From contig NZ_FNLB01000006.1 in NCBI RefSeq assembly GCF_900104145.1, positions 3,573,001-3,637,000 on the forward strand: a DNA stretch of 64,000 nucleotides, given 5' to 3'. Positions 1 to 9,091 of this stretch are shown here, piece by piece; the stretch's first letter is position 1, and each line of letters opens with the position of its first letter. The DNA is from Pseudovibrio sp. Tun.PSC04-5.I4 (lineage in GTDB: Bacteria > Pseudomonadota > Alphaproteobacteria > Rhizobiales > Stappiaceae). A program made the position numbers and the translations under genes. The notes under the pieces were generated by a model. The model saw only the letters and a list, made by a program, of their open reading frames with translations, did no database searches and was not told the origin of the DNA.

Positions 1-3000
1 CATTGCAAGGTTGCAACGGGAGCCGAAGGTACCATCTTCGTCCAGAACGTAAGCAATGCCGCCAGACATGCCTGCTGCGAAGTTACGGCCTGTCTGACCG
101 AGAACAACAACAACACCGCCGGTCATGTATTCACAACCGTGATCGCCGACACCTTCAACAACGGCAGTGGCGCCGGAGTTACGAACGGCGAAACGTTCGC
201 CTGCCACGCCGCGGAAGTACACTTCACCGCTGGTTGCGCCGTAGAGTACGGTATTGCCAACAATGATGGATTCTTCTGGCACGATGCGGCTATTGGATGG
301 TGGCCGTACAATCAGACGTCCGCCAGAAAGGCCTTTGCCAACGTAATCGTTCGCGTCACCTTCCAGATCTATCGTAATGCCTTTGGTGACGAATGCGCCA
401 AACGCCTGACCTGCTGTGCCTGTCATGGATATGTGGATCGTATCGTCTTTCAAGCCTTTGGCACCGTAGCGCTTTGCAACCTCGCCGGAAAGCATTGCAC
501 CCACGGAACGATCAACAGACTTGATCTTTGCCGGGAACTCCGTTTTTACCTTGGTCTCTAGCGATGGTGTTGCGTTTCTGATGAGTTCGCGATCAAGAAC
601 GTTGTTGATCGGGTGCTCTTGCAGTTGTGACCAACGGCTTTCTTCTGGTGTTGCATCCGGGCGGTAGAAAATCCGTGAGAAATCAAGCCCTTCAGATTTC
701 CAATGTTTGATCGCGTCTTTTTTGTCCAGCATGTCGGAACGACCGATGATGTCGTTCAGATTTTTGACGCCCAGTTCTGCCATCAAGGTACGAAGCTCTT
801 CAGCAACGTAGAAGAAGTAGTTGATGATGTGCTCAGGCGTGCCTTTAAAGCGTTTCCGCAGAACAGGATCCTGTGTCGCAATGCCAACCGGACAGGTATT
901 GAGGTGACACTTGCGCATCATCAAGCACCCAGCGGAGATCAACGGAGCTGTAGAGAAGCCGTACTCGTCTGCACCCAAAAGTGCGCCAACAAGAACGTCA
1001 CGACCAGTGCGAAGGCCGCCGTCTACCTGCAAAGCAATGCGAGACCGCAGACCGTTGAGAACCAGCGTTTGCTGAGTTTCAGCAAGGCCCATTTCCCATG
1101 GAGAACCAGCGTGTTTCAAAGAGGTTAGAGGTGATGCACCTGTGCCGCCATCATAGCCAGAGACTGTGACGTGATCTGCACGCGCTTTTGCAACACCAGC
1201 TGCAACCGTTCCGACGCCAACTTCGGACACCAGTTTAACGGAGATATCTGCTCGTGGGTTCACGTTCTTCAGATCGTAGATCAGCTGTGCCAGATCTTCG
1301 ATTGAATAGATGTCGTGGTGCGGAGGAGGTGAAATCAAGCCAACGCCCTGAGTGGAGTGGCGCGTTTTTGCGATCACTGCATCCACTTTGTGGCCCGGCA
1401 GCTGTCCGCCTTCACCTGGCTTTGCGCCCTGTGCCACTTTAATCTGGATCATATCAGAGTTGACCAGATATTCGGTGGTTACGCCAAAACGACCAGAAGC
1501 AACCTGTTTAATGGCAGATCGCATTGGGTTTGGTGAGCCATCCGGCAGTGGGTTGAAACGCTCAGCCTCTTCGCCACCTTCACCCGTGTTAGACTTGCCA
1601 CCAATCTTGTTCATGGCAATGGCAAGCGTGGTGTGAGCTTCGCGAGAGATGGAGCCGAAGGACATTGCGCCGGTTGAGAAGCGCTTGACGATGTCTTCTG
1701 CAGATTCAACGTCATCAATGCTGATTGGGCAACGACCCAACTCTTCAGCGGTCTTGATGCGGAACATGCCGCGGACAGTGTAACGGCCAGTGGCTTCGTT
1801 CACTTCCTTGGCGAATTCCAGATATTTTTCCGGCATGTTGTTGCGAACTGCATGTTGTAGCAGTGCAATGCTGTCTGGTGTCCACATATGGCTTTCGCCG
1901 CGGGTCCGGAATGCATATTCACCGCCAACGTCCAGTGAGCGACGAAGAACTGGAATGTCATCAAACGCATCATGGTGACGAACAACGGTCTCCGCAGCAA
2001 CTTCTTTCAGGCCGATGCCTTCGATGGTTGTTGCTGTGCCGAAGAAGAATTTCTTTATAAACTTAGAGTTCAAACCAATGGCATCAAAGATCTGCGCACC
2101 ACAGTAAGACTGGTAGGTGGAGATGCCCATCTTAGACATAACTTTAAGTATGCCTTTGTTGATGGCTTTGATGTAACGAGACACAACTTCATGCTCGTCC
2201 ACTTCCTCGGGGAAGTTCCCTTCAGAATGCATAGAGCGGATTGTTTCAAATGCTAGGTATGGGTTGATTGCTTCAGCACCATAGCCAGCCAGAACACAGA
2301 AATGGTGAATTTCGCGTGCTTCGCCGGTTTCAACCACCAGGCCAACTGAGGTGCGAAGACCTTTGCGGATCAGATAGTTATGGACAGCGGCTGTTGCCAG
2401 AAGCGCAGGAATTGCAATGCGAGCGCGTGAGATGACGCGATCTGACAGGATGATGATGTTGTAACCACCATGAACAGCCTTTTCAGCGCGGGCACATAAA
2501 CGCTCCAGCGCACTTTCCATGCCCTCGGTGCCCTTCTCCACAGAGTAGGTGATGTCGAGGGTTTTGGTCTGGAACTGATTGTCTTCAATGTCACCAATGG
2601 CGCGGATCTTTTCCAGATCAGCATTGGTGAGAATCGGCTGCCGTACTTCCAAACGCTTGGAGGTTGAAAGACCTTTCAGGTCAAACAGGTTCGGACGCGG
2701 ACCAATAAAGGAAACAAGACTCATCACCAGCTCTTCACGGATCGGATCGATCGGTGGGTTGGTGACCTGCGCAAAGTTCTGCTTGAAGTAGGTGTACAGC
2801 AGTTTGGGTTTGTCTGAGAGAACGGACACAGGCGTGTCAGTACCCATAGAGCCCAGTGCTTCCTGACCAACTGTCGCCATTGGCAGCATGAGAAGCTTGA
2901 TGTCTTCCTGCGTGTACCCGAATGCTTGCTGGCGATCGAGAAGGGTTTCACCTGCAACTGGAGCACGTTCACGCACTGGTGGCAGATCCTCCAGAACCAT

Positions 3001-4407
3001 CTGGGTGCGGTGCAACCAGTCTTTATATGGGTTTGCAGTCGAAAGCTGACGCTTGATTTCCTCATCAGAAATAATGCGGCCTTCTTCCAGATCGATAAGC
3101 AGCATTTTGCCCGGCTGGAGGCGCCATTTCTGGATGATCTTCTCTTCTGGAATGTCGAGAACACCAACTTCTGAAGACATGACTACGAAATCATCATCAG
3201 TCACGATGTAGCGGGCAGGGCGCAAGCCGTTACGATCAAGAGTGGCACCAATCTGGCGACCATCAGTAAACGCGACTGCTGCCGGTCCGTCCCAAGGTTC
3301 CATGATTGAGGCATGGTATTGGTAGAAGGAACGACGGTTTTCATCCATCAACGGGTTGCCAGCCCAAGCTTCCGGGATCAGCATCATGGCTGCGTGTGCT
3401 AAGGAATATCCACCGGTTGTGAGGAATTCCAATGCGTTATCGAAACACGCGGTGTCTGACTGACCTTCATATGAGATGGGCCATAGCTTTTTGATGTCAT
3501 CTCCGAACGCAGGAGAGGACACCGATGCCTGACGTGCTGCCATCCAGTTGACGTTGCCGCGCAGGGTGTTAATTTCACCATTATGCGCGACCATCCGGTA
3601 GGGGTGGGCAAGATCCCAGGACGGGAATGTGTTGGTTGAGAAGCGCTGGTGAACCAGAGCAAGTGCGGAGATGTAACGCTCATCGCGCAGATCGTCATAG
3701 TAGGCGCCAAGCTGGAAAGCGAGGAACATGCCTTTGTAGACGATTGTGCGGCTGGAGAACGAAACGACGTAGAAGCCTTTTTCTACGGCTCCAGATTTCT
3801 CACGCACGACGTTGGAAATGACCTTACGGAGGATAAAGAGACGGCGCTCCAGAATATCTCCATCTGTGTTGTCTGGAAGTACAACAAACAACTGGCGGGA
3901 GACTGGTTCTGTGGCTGCAATATCCGGTGCTTTGGACAAAGAAGAGTTATCGACTGGAACATCGCGCCAGCCCAGTACCTTAAGACCTTCATCAGCGATA
4001 CACTCTTCAACAATGCTTTCGCACTGCTTACGTAGTTTTTCGTCTTGTGGAAGGAAGAGGAACGCAACGCCGTATTCGCCAGCATCTGGAAGGTCGAATC
4101 CGATCTTCGTGCATTCTTCTTTCAAGAACTCGTGTGGGATCTGCGTCAGCATACCTGCACCGTCGCCCATTAATGGGTCGGCGCCAACAGCGCCGCGGTG
4201 TGTCAGGTTTTCAACGATCTGCAGGCCGCTTTGTACTACATGGTGAGATTGCGCGCCTTTGAGGTTAGCTATAAAGCCGACACCACATGCGTCGTGCTCT
4301 TTGGCTGGATTGTAAAGCCCCTCTTTGGCAGCGGCGCGGAGTTTTTCCGTAACGGTGCCTGTGGTGGTAGCACGGGTCTTCATAGTCCCCCTTCCACTCA
4401 TTTGCAT
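1..4407 (-). CDS. gltB: Glutamate synthase (NADPH) large subunit, 3' end cut by window
   Basis: Makes two glutamates from glutamine and 2-oxoglutarate, in complex with the small GltD subunit; ammonia assimilation in the cytosol. The reading frame is open from about 4407 to the left window edge, about 1469 codons, so roughly the last 100 residues are missing. An N-terminal class II amidotransferase domain starts at Cys41 in the motif HDACGVGF, which would be the nucleophile after propeptide removal. The FMN/synthase domain follows, with the 3Fe-4S cysteines in CLMMRKCHLNTCPVG (about 887-930), then the C-terminal GXGXG beta-helix region. Three in-frame ATGs lie at 4407, 4401 and 4383; I choose 4407 because an AGGAGGA box (4414-4420) sits 6 bases before it. 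No gltD is seen in the window. Confidence 0.97.
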   Translation of the reverse strand, partial: MQMSGRGTMKTRATTTGTVTEKLRAAAKEGLYNPAKEHDACGVGFIANLKGAQSHHVVQSGLQIVENLTHRGAVGADPLMGDGAGMLTQIPHEFLKEECTKIGFDLPDAGEYGVAFLFLPQDEKLRKQCESIVEECIADEGLKVLGWRDVPVDNSSLSKAPDIAATEPVSRQLFVVLPDNTDGDILERRLFILRKVISNVVREKSGAVEKGFYVVSFSSRTIVYKGMFLAFQLGAYYDDLRDERYISALALVHQRFSTNTFPSWDLAHPYRMVAHNGEINTLRGNVNWMAARQASVSSPAFGDDIKKLWPISYEGQSDTACFDNALEFLTTGGYSLAHAAMMLIPEAWAGNPLMDENRRSFYQYHASIMEPWDGPAAVAFTDGRQIGATLDRNGLRPARYIVTDDDFVVMSSEVGVLDIPEEKIIQKWRLQPGKMLLIDLEEGRIISDEEIKRQLSTANPYKDWLHRTQMVLEDLPPVRERAPVAGETLLDRQQAFGYTQEDIKLLMLPMATVGQEALGSMGTDTPVSVLSDKPKLLYTYFKQNFAQVTNPPIDPIREELVMSLVSFIGPRPNLFDLKGLSTSKRLEVRQPILTNADLEKIRAIGDIEDNQFQTKTLDITYSVEKGTEGMESALERLCARAEKAVHGGYNIIILSDRVISRARIAIPALLATAAVHNYLIRKGLRTSVGLVVETGEAREIHHFCVLAGYGAEAINPYLAFETIRSMHSEGNFPEEVDEHEVVSRYIKAINKGILKVMSKMGISTYQSYCGAQIFDAIGLNSKFIKKFFFGTATTIEGIGLKEVAAETVVRHHDAFDDIPVLRRSLDVGGEYAFRTRGESHMWTPDSIALLQHAVRNNMPEKYLEFAKEVNEATGRYTVRGMFRIKTAEELGRCPISIDDVESAEDIVKRFSTGAMSFGSISREAHTTLAIAMNKIGGKSNTGEGGEEAERFNPLPDGSPNPMRSAIKQVASGRFGVTTEYLVNSDMIQIKVAQGAKPGEGGQLPGHKVDAVIAKTRHSTQGVGLISPPPHHDIYSIEDLAQLIYDLKNVNPRADISVKLVSEVGVGTVAAGVAKARADHVTVSGYDGGTGASPLTSLKHAGSPWEMGLAETQQTLVLNGLRSRIALQVDGGLRTGRDVLVGALLGADEYGFSTAPLISAGCLMMRKCHLNTCPVGIATQDPVLRKRFKGTPEHIINYFFYVAEELRTLMAELGVKNLNDIIGRSDMLDKKDAIKHWKSEGLDFSRIFYRPDATPEESRWSQLQEHPINNVLDRELIRNATPSLETKVKTEFPAKIKSVDRSVGAMLSGEVAKRYGAKGLKDDTIHISMTGTAGQAFGAFVTKGITIDLEGDANDYVGKGLSGGRLIVRPPSNSRIVPEESIIVGNTVLYGATSGEVYFRGVAGERFAVRNSGATAVVEGVGDHGCEYMTGGVVVVLGQTGRNFAAGMSGGIAYVLDEDGTFGSRCNLAM

Positions 4408-4474
4408 CGTGTATCCTCCTTTTTCCGCCATTTTTTGGCCTCACTTTCGCTCATCTCAATGTGACTGGTAAAGG

Positions 4475-4588
4475 TCACGTCCTCGTTCGGGTCGCGGGGA
4501 TGTCTTCCTCGCGGCTCGTTCGAAGCCCCGGCACGGCTTGCCCCGGATCTGTCGAATGAAGCACGGCCTCGTTTATCGGGCCGCCCAT
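4475..4588 (-). CDS. Possible 37-residue leader ORF upstream of gltB
   Basis: A short frame starts at ATG 4588 and ends at TGA 4475, 67 bases before the gltB start. It has a strong ribosome site, GGAGGA at 4597-4602 on the minus strand, 8 bases from the ATG. That site lies inside a perfect 6-bp hairpin with a GAAA tetraloop (TCGGAG-GAAA-CTCCGA, 4589-4604). The peptide (begins MGGPINEAVLHS, ends TRTRT) has no signal or membrane segment and matches nothing I recognise. The codons are more GC-rich than the flanks. It could be a leader peptide coupled to gltB, or a fortuitous frame in a structured 5' UTR. Confidence 0.35.
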   Translation of the reverse strand: MGGPINEAVLHSTDPGQAVPGLRTSREEDIPATRTRT

Positions 4589-4604
4589 TCGGAGTTTCCT
4601 CCGA

Positions 4605-5053
4605 TTTATCTTACCCCTTTGGCGAGCGCATTGCGATATGTCCGCTAGGCACTCATTTGGGGGAGAATGTCGCGGCGTTGGGAGTACGCCTACATACTTC
4701 TCATTTACGTCGTGTGGATCTCTTAAGTGGATCGCTTGGAACGTGTCTTCCAGATTGTCATCAACGCATGCGGGATAATAAGGACAGTACTCCTGTCCTT
4801 TTCCGCGGTGCGAACATGCCAGATTTCGATTAGCAGAGCAAGAGCGTTTCAGAAAGTCTTTATTGCCATTCTTTTAATATCATCAGGTAGGTTGTCGCAT
4901 TGGCATCTAAAACTCATGTTAGATGCAATATTATTTCAACTATTCACGAACCCGTGAGGAATATGATCTCATTTGGTGAATATAATCGCGTGAAAATAAC
5001 AAGTGTTTGATTTCCTCTTGATCATTTTTTTTGGCAAAATGAATGACAGATGC
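4605..5053. other. Intergenic region between gltB and the DUF2282 operon
   Basis: About 450 bases without a convincing gene; the gltB promoter and the upstream part of the bufA promoter should lie here. The one clear structure is a perfect 8-bp inverted repeat, AAGGACAG/CTGTCCTT with a 5-base loop, at 4780-4800. On the plus strand it is followed by TT only, so it is a weak terminator at best; a protein-binding site is equally possible. The part next to 5040 is AT-rich. Confidence 0.5.
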
Positions 5054-5080
5054 GAACCACACCTGTCGTGCACTCGCTTA
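5054..5080 (+). promoter_or_regulatory. Candidate ECF-sigma promoter of the DUF2282 operon
   Basis: GAACC (5054-5058), a spacer of exactly 16 bases, then CGCTTA (5075-5080), ending 22 bases before the bufA start. This resembles the GTAACC-N16-CGAA pattern known for the SigF-controlled gig operon of Caulobacter, which has the same gene content. The match is partial and the assignment is inference; no sigma-factor gene is present nearby. Confidence 0.35.
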
Positions 5081-5102
5081 TTTCAATTTATGGAGTTCTG
5101 AA

Positions 5103-5396
5103 ATGTCCAAGAAAATGTTGTCTGCTGCTCTTCTTGCAACCGCTGTTACTGCTGCTGTAGCTGGCGCAAATATTACTGTTGCCGAAGCTGCTTCTAAAGA
5201 GAAATGTTACGGCGTTTCCCTTGCTGGTGAGAACGACTGTAAAGCAGGCGCTGGCACTACATGTGCGGGTACTTCAACTGTTGATTACCAGGGAAATGCT
5301 TGGACACTCGTGCCAACTGGTACATGTGAAGGCATGGAACTCACAGAGGGCCGCAAGGGTTCCCTGACAGAACTTAAGCGTGATCTGCCTAAATAA
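5103..5396 (+). CDS. bufA1: DUF2282 bufferin precursor peptide (BufA1-like)
   Basis: 97-residue exported precursor. A Sec signal peptide (residues 1-30, KK then a long Ala/Leu/Val stretch, likely cut after VAEAA) is followed by a small core with four cysteines: Cys35 in EKCYG, Cys46, Cys54 and Cys75 in GTCEGM. This spacing is the DUF2282 signature. Characterised family members are bufferins, RiPPs whose core cysteines are oxidised by a DUF692 enzyme and then bind copper in the periplasm. An upstream in-frame start at 5043 would ruin the signal peptide; ATG 5103 has GGAG 7 bases before it. It is the first gene of a four-gene operon. That this particular peptide is modified and binds copper is inferred from family and neighbours. 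Confidence 0.9.
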   Translation: MSKKMLSAALLATAVTAAVAGANITVAEAASKEKCYGVSLAGENDCKAGAGTTCAGTSTVDYQGNAWTLVPTGTCEGMELTEGRKGSLTELKRDLPK

Positions 5397-5495
5397 TTGC
5401 TATATTTTACAATATGATATGTTGCGCCGGGGTGGGTTATCCTCCTCCGGTGTTTCTTTTAAAAGAATTCTTATAAAGAGAACGAGGTGCTGGTT

Positions 5496-6398
5496 ATGAG
5501 CGCGCAACGAGTCCCTGCAACCCTGCCAGCTAGAGGTGGTGTCGGTTTGAAGGCTGATCACTACCGGACCATTCTCAATGAGAAGCCGGATATTGGTTTC
5601 TTTGAAATTCACGCAGAAAACTACATGGGTGCCGGTGGACCTCCACATGGGTATCTGGAAGCTATCCGCCGTGACTATCCCATTTCTCTCCACGGTGTTG
5701 GGCTTTCCATTGGTGGTGCGAGTCCCCTCGATAAACGCCACCTTGCACGCCTGAAAGATGTGAATGATCGGTATGATCCGGGCATGTTCAGTGAGCATCT
5801 GGCGTGGTCTACACATGAGACTGAGTACTATAATGACTTGCTGCCGCTCCCTTATACGGAGGTGACGCTGAAGCAGGTTGTTGAGCATATTGATGAGGTG
5901 CAGACTTACCTCGGACGGCAGATGTTACTTGAGAATCCAAGTGCTTACATAATTTTCAAAGAAAGCACCTTCGAAGAAACCGAGTTCCTTCGTGAGGTCG
6001 TTAAACGCACCGGATGTGGTTTGCTGCTGGATGTGAATAACGTCTTTGTTTCTGCAACAAACTCCGGTGGTTCGCCCGAAGCGTATGTTGATCGCTTCCC
6101 TGTTGAGCATGTGCAGGAAATCCACCTTGGTGGGCACGCTCCAGATACGGATGAACTGGGTTATCCTCTTCTTATTGACGCTCATGATCGTAAGGTCGCG
6201 GACCCTGTTTGGGCGCTTTACGCCAGAACGATTGGCAGGACCGGTCCTCAACCTACTTTGATTGAGTGGGATGCGGATATTCCGACATGGGATATTCTTC
6301 GCTATGAGGCTGAGCAGGCTGATGTGGTGATTCAGTCCCACATTCAGGCGCAGGTTGAAGCCGAAGAAAAGCGCGGTGATTATGTCTCAGGTATCTGA
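5496..6398 (+). CDS. bufB1: DUF692 multinuclear iron oxidase (MNIO), bufferin-modifying enzyme
   Basis: 300 residues, normal for DUF692. The TIM-barrel enzymes of this family hold two or three iron atoms and oxidise cysteines of precursor peptides. The expected acidic and histidine ligand motifs are visible in order: EIHAENY (residues 37-43), SLHGVGLS (about 64-71), DVNNVFV, EIHLGGHA, DAHD and IEWD near the C terminus. ATG 5496 is preferred over the in-frame GTG at 5487 because GAGG (5484-5487) overlaps that GTG and is 8 bases from the ATG. The gene follows bufA1 by 99 bases and overlaps the next gene by 17 bases, so the two are probably translationally coupled. Confidence 0.92.
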   Translation: MSAQRVPATLPARGGVGLKADHYRTILNEKPDIGFFEIHAENYMGAGGPPHGYLEAIRRDYPISLHGVGLSIGGASPLDKRHLARLKDVNDRYDPGMFSEHLAWSTHETEYYNDLLPLPYTEVTLKQVVEHIDEVQTYLGRQMLLENPSAYIIFKESTFEETEFLREVVKRTGCGLLLDVNNVFVSATNSGGSPEAYVDRFPVEHVQEIHLGGHAPDTDELGYPLLIDAHDRKVADPVWALYARTIGRTGPQPTLIEWDADIPTWDILRYEAEQADVVIQSHIQAQVEAEEKRGDYVSGI

Positions 6399-7218
6399 TT
6401 CAAAACGGGAAACTTCTGGTTTGAAAGGTTTTGGCGTTGTTTTGCAAGATTTGCAGTCAAACTTGCAAGGTTTTGAAATGTTTTCGGACGGATTGATGGA
6501 TCCTGCCGTGCCTGTGCCGGACGGTGTTGTTGGCCGGAATGGTGAGAAATCCGAGAAGCGGTATGGCGTGTACCGTAACAACGTGATGGCAAGCCTGATC
6601 GATGCGACGGCTGCCAACTTTCCTGCTGTGCATGATTTGGTTGGACGAGATTACTTCCGGGCGTTGGCTGCAGAATTCATTCGTGCGCATCCGCCAGAGC
6701 AGCCTGTGTTGAGTGAGTTTGGCGGGAAGTTTTCGCAATTCGTCGCAGATTTTCCTCCGCTGGCGAAGTATCCGTACTTAAAAGATGTCGCGATGATGGA
6801 GTGGGCGTGGCTGACAGTGTACCACGCGGCTGATCATACTGGCATTGCACCTGATGCGTTGACCAAGATTGACCCTTCGTTGCTGGGTGACGCCGTGTTT
6901 ACAGCTATCCCCGCCAGCGCTCTGATTTATTCCCCCTTTCCACTAAGTGAAATCTGGAAACAAAATCGTTCGGAAAGTGTGGATGGCTTTACGCCTGAGG
7001 CTGATCAAGCGATTTTGATTTGCCGTCCGGATATGGACGTGACACTCACCGGACTGGCACAGGACGTAGCGGTATTCGCCGATCTGTTGTTCTTTGGCAA
7101 GACTTTGGGTGAGGCCGCCGAGGCGGTTTCTTCCCGATATGAGTGTTTTGATTTGTCGCAGGCATTGGGCTGCCTGCTGACCGCACGTGTCTTCGCGAGC
7201 GTTGACATCAAAACATAA
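6382..7218 (+). CDS. bufC1: DUF2063 partner protein of the DUF692 enzyme
   Basis: 278 residues if started at ATG 6382, inside the end of the DUF692 gene. The N-terminal half is a typical DUF2063 domain (YGVYRNNVMASLIDA, then the DYFRALAAEFIRAHPP region), and the C-terminal half is the variable domain common to this family. DUF2063 proteins accompany DUF692 enzymes and are thought to recognise and present the precursor peptide. No signal peptide, so it should act in the cytoplasm before export. The N-terminal 40 residues are Gln/Leu-rich and poorly conserved, and the start is not certain; an earlier alternative start at 6355 lies within the overlap. Confidence 0.88.
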   Translation: MSQVSDSKRETSGLKGFGVVLQDLQSNLQGFEMFSDGLMDPAVPVPDGVVGRNGEKSEKRYGVYRNNVMASLIDATAANFPAVHDLVGRDYFRALAAEFIRAHPPEQPVLSEFGGKFSQFVADFPPLAKYPYLKDVAMMEWAWLTVYHAADHTGIAPDALTKIDPSLLGDAVFTAIPASALIYSPFPLSEIWKQNRSESVDGFTPEADQAILICRPDMDVTLTGLAQDVAVFADLLFFGKTLGEAAEAVSSRYECFDLSQALGCLLTARVFASVDIKT

Positions 7219-7283
7219 CATTGATGACAAGGGGTCGGGCGGAAAGACCCCTGAATGGTGGTATGCACCAGAGGAGAAATCCA

Positions 7284-7880
7284 ATGAGAATGCTTGTAAA
7301 TTTGTACCAGGGTGCGTTCGGTTGGCTGGAACGCGTGACCGACGGATGGTTTCTTGGCCTTACTGCACGGTTTCTCTTTGCCGGTGTTCTGTTCATGTAC
7401 TTCTGGAATTCAGCACTGACCAAGTTTGGTGATGGTGCGCTTGGGTTCCTGTTTCCTTCAGCCGGTGCTTATGCGCAGATATTGCCGCAGATAACAGAGG
7501 CTGCGGGTTATGATGTTTCCCAGATTGCCTTCTTTCCATACGGTTTGATCGTTCTGTTGGGGACTTGGGGTGAGGTGATCATTCCTGTTCTGATTGTGGT
7601 GGGGTTGTTTACACGAGCTGCGAGCCTTGGGTTCATTGGCTTTGTAATCGCGATGTCCATCGTCGATGTTTTTGGACATGGTGTCGATATCCCGACCATT
7701 GGTGCGTTGTTTGATCGTCATCCATCTGCCTTGATCTTTGATCAGCGTGCATTGTGGATTTTCCTGGCAACTGTTCTGGTGATCCGCGGACCTGGTGTCT
7801 TTTCTCTGGACTGGGTTTTTGGCAAGTTCTTCGGCATTCATCATGAGACAGGCATTGGCGACACCAAGAGCCATGCGTGA
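7284..7880 (+). CDS. DoxX family membrane protein of the bufferin operon
   Basis: 198-residue inner-membrane protein with about four hydrophobic helices: TARFLFAGVLFMYFWNSAL, FFPYGLIVLLGTWGEVIIPV, LGFIGFVIAMSIVDVFGH and ALWIFLATVLVIRGPG. The early Arg and the GE in LLGTWGE are typical DoxX positions. DoxX proteins are quinone-linked redox membrane proteins, and one regularly closes DUF2282-DUF692-DUF2063 operons; its exact job is not settled. ATG 7284 has GAGGAG (7271-7276) 7 bases before it, which decides against the upstream in-frame starts. A strong terminator follows at 7945. Confidence 0.9.
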   Translation: MRMLVNLYQGAFGWLERVTDGWFLGLTARFLFAGVLFMYFWNSALTKFGDGALGFLFPSAGAYAQILPQITEAAGYDVSQIAFFPYGLIVLLGTWGEVIIPVLIVVGLFTRAASLGFIGFVIAMSIVDVFGHGVDIPTIGALFDRHPSALIFDQRALWIFLATVLVIRGPGVFSLDWVFGKFFGIHHETGIGDTKSHA

Positions 7881-7944
7881 GGCTTTTTCTTGAAACGCCT
7901 TCACGGTGTTTGCAGGAGAGTTGTTAGTTTGCCTTTTCAAATAC

Positions 7945-7985
7945 AGAGCGCATCACTGTTGAAGTGATGCGCTCTTCTCTTTTGT
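7945..7985 (+). terminator. Factor-independent terminator of the bufferin operon
   Basis: Perfect 13-bp stem AGAGCGCATCACT / AGTGATGCGCTCT (7945-7957, 7963-7975) with a 5-base loop, followed by TCTCTTTTGTTTG. Confidence 0.85.
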
Positions 7986-8034
7986 TTGCTGACAAAAGGG
8001 TTGTTTTAAATCAGTTTGTTGCTATGCAGTTTCT

Positions 8035-9066
8035 ATGATTTTCGCGAGTGACAACTGGGCAGGTGCGACGAGTGCAGTTATGACTGCACTTGCGGACCAC
8101 ACAAGCGGCTTTGCCACCGCTTACGGGGATGATCCACTGAGCCGCTCCATTGAGCAGCGGTTCAATGATCTGTTTGAAAAAGAAGTAGCCGTCTTTCTGG
8201 TTTCTACGGGGACTGCTGCAAATTCGCTGGCGCTTGCGACCTATGCCAAGCCCGGCGGGGCAATCTTCTGTCATGAAGATGCACACATCAATGTTGATGA
8301 GTGCCATGCGCCGGAGTTCTTTACAGCAGGTAACAAGCTGATCGGTATTGCCGGAGAACATGGCAAGATCACGCCTGATGCTCTGCGTAAATCCATGGCT
8401 AAGGTACCAGACAACAATCCTATGCATGGCCGTCCGGCAGCTGTTTCCATTACACAGGCGACTGAATACGGAACTCTCTATCAGCTGGATGAAATTCAGG
8501 CGCTGGCAGATGTTGCGCATTCCCGCAATGTGCCGTTGCATATGGACGGGGCTCGTTTTGCAAACGCGTTGGTTTCACTTGATGTTTCTCCCGCAGAAAT
8601 GACATGGAAATCTGGCGTGGACGTGCTTTCCTTTGGCGGCACGAAAAACGGTTGCTGGTGTGCGGAAGCTGTTGTGTTCTTCAAGCCTGAAGATTCCGAC
8701 GGGTTTGAATACCTTCGCAAACGGGCAGCTCAAGTCTTCTCAAAAGCCCGTTTCATCTCTGCTCAGTTTGAAGGTTATCTGAAAGATGACCACTGGCTTG
8801 CCAACGCGCGTCATGCAAACGCTATGTGCCTTCGCCTCGCCAATGGCCTAAAGGACAAGCCGGGCGTGAAGCTGCCACTGTGGCCGGAAGCAAACGAGCT
8901 GTTCCCTGTTTTGAAAAAGGAACAGGCAGCTAAACTGGAAGCAGCTGGTGCAAAGTTCTACGATATTCCGGCAGATTTTGTAGAGGAAGACGAAGTGTTT
9001 GTGCGCTTGGTGACTTGCTTTGCAACAACGCCAGAACAGATTGATGAGTTCCTGAGCCACTTCTAA
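8035..9066 (+). CDS. ltaE: Low-specificity threonine aldolase / beta-eliminating lyase family
   Basis: 343 residues, the normal length. A PLP-dependent fold-type I enzyme that splits L-threonine or L-allo-threonine into glycine and acetaldehyde. Visible motifs: SDNWAGA at the N terminus, TGTAANSLAL around 58-67 for cofactor phosphate binding, HMDGARFANAL with Asp171 contacting the pyridine nitrogen, and SFGGTKNG with Lys204 as the Schiff-base lysine. No clear Shine-Dalgarno site precedes ATG 8035, yet conserved sequence begins right there. It is a single-gene unit between two terminators. Confidence 0.93.
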   Translation: MIFASDNWAGATSAVMTALADHTSGFATAYGDDPLSRSIEQRFNDLFEKEVAVFLVSTGTAANSLALATYAKPGGAIFCHEDAHINVDECHAPEFFTAGNKLIGIAGEHGKITPDALRKSMAKVPDNNPMHGRPAAVSITQATEYGTLYQLDEIQALADVAHSRNVPLHMDGARFANALVSLDVSPAEMTWKSGVDVLSFGGTKNGCWCAEAVVFFKPEDSDGFEYLRKRAAQVFSKARFISAQFEGYLKDDHWLANARHANAMCLRLANGLKDKPGVKLPLWPEANELFPVLKKEQAAKLEAAGAKFYDIPADFVEEDEVFVRLVTCFATTPEQIDEFLSHF

Positions 9067-9091
9067 AAACTAAAAAGCCGTTAGCAAACAG

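Noticed and set aside
4441..4640. RNase P or riboswitch upstream of gltB
   Set aside because: The GAGGAAACTCCG stretch resembles part of the RNase P core but the other conserved segments are missing.
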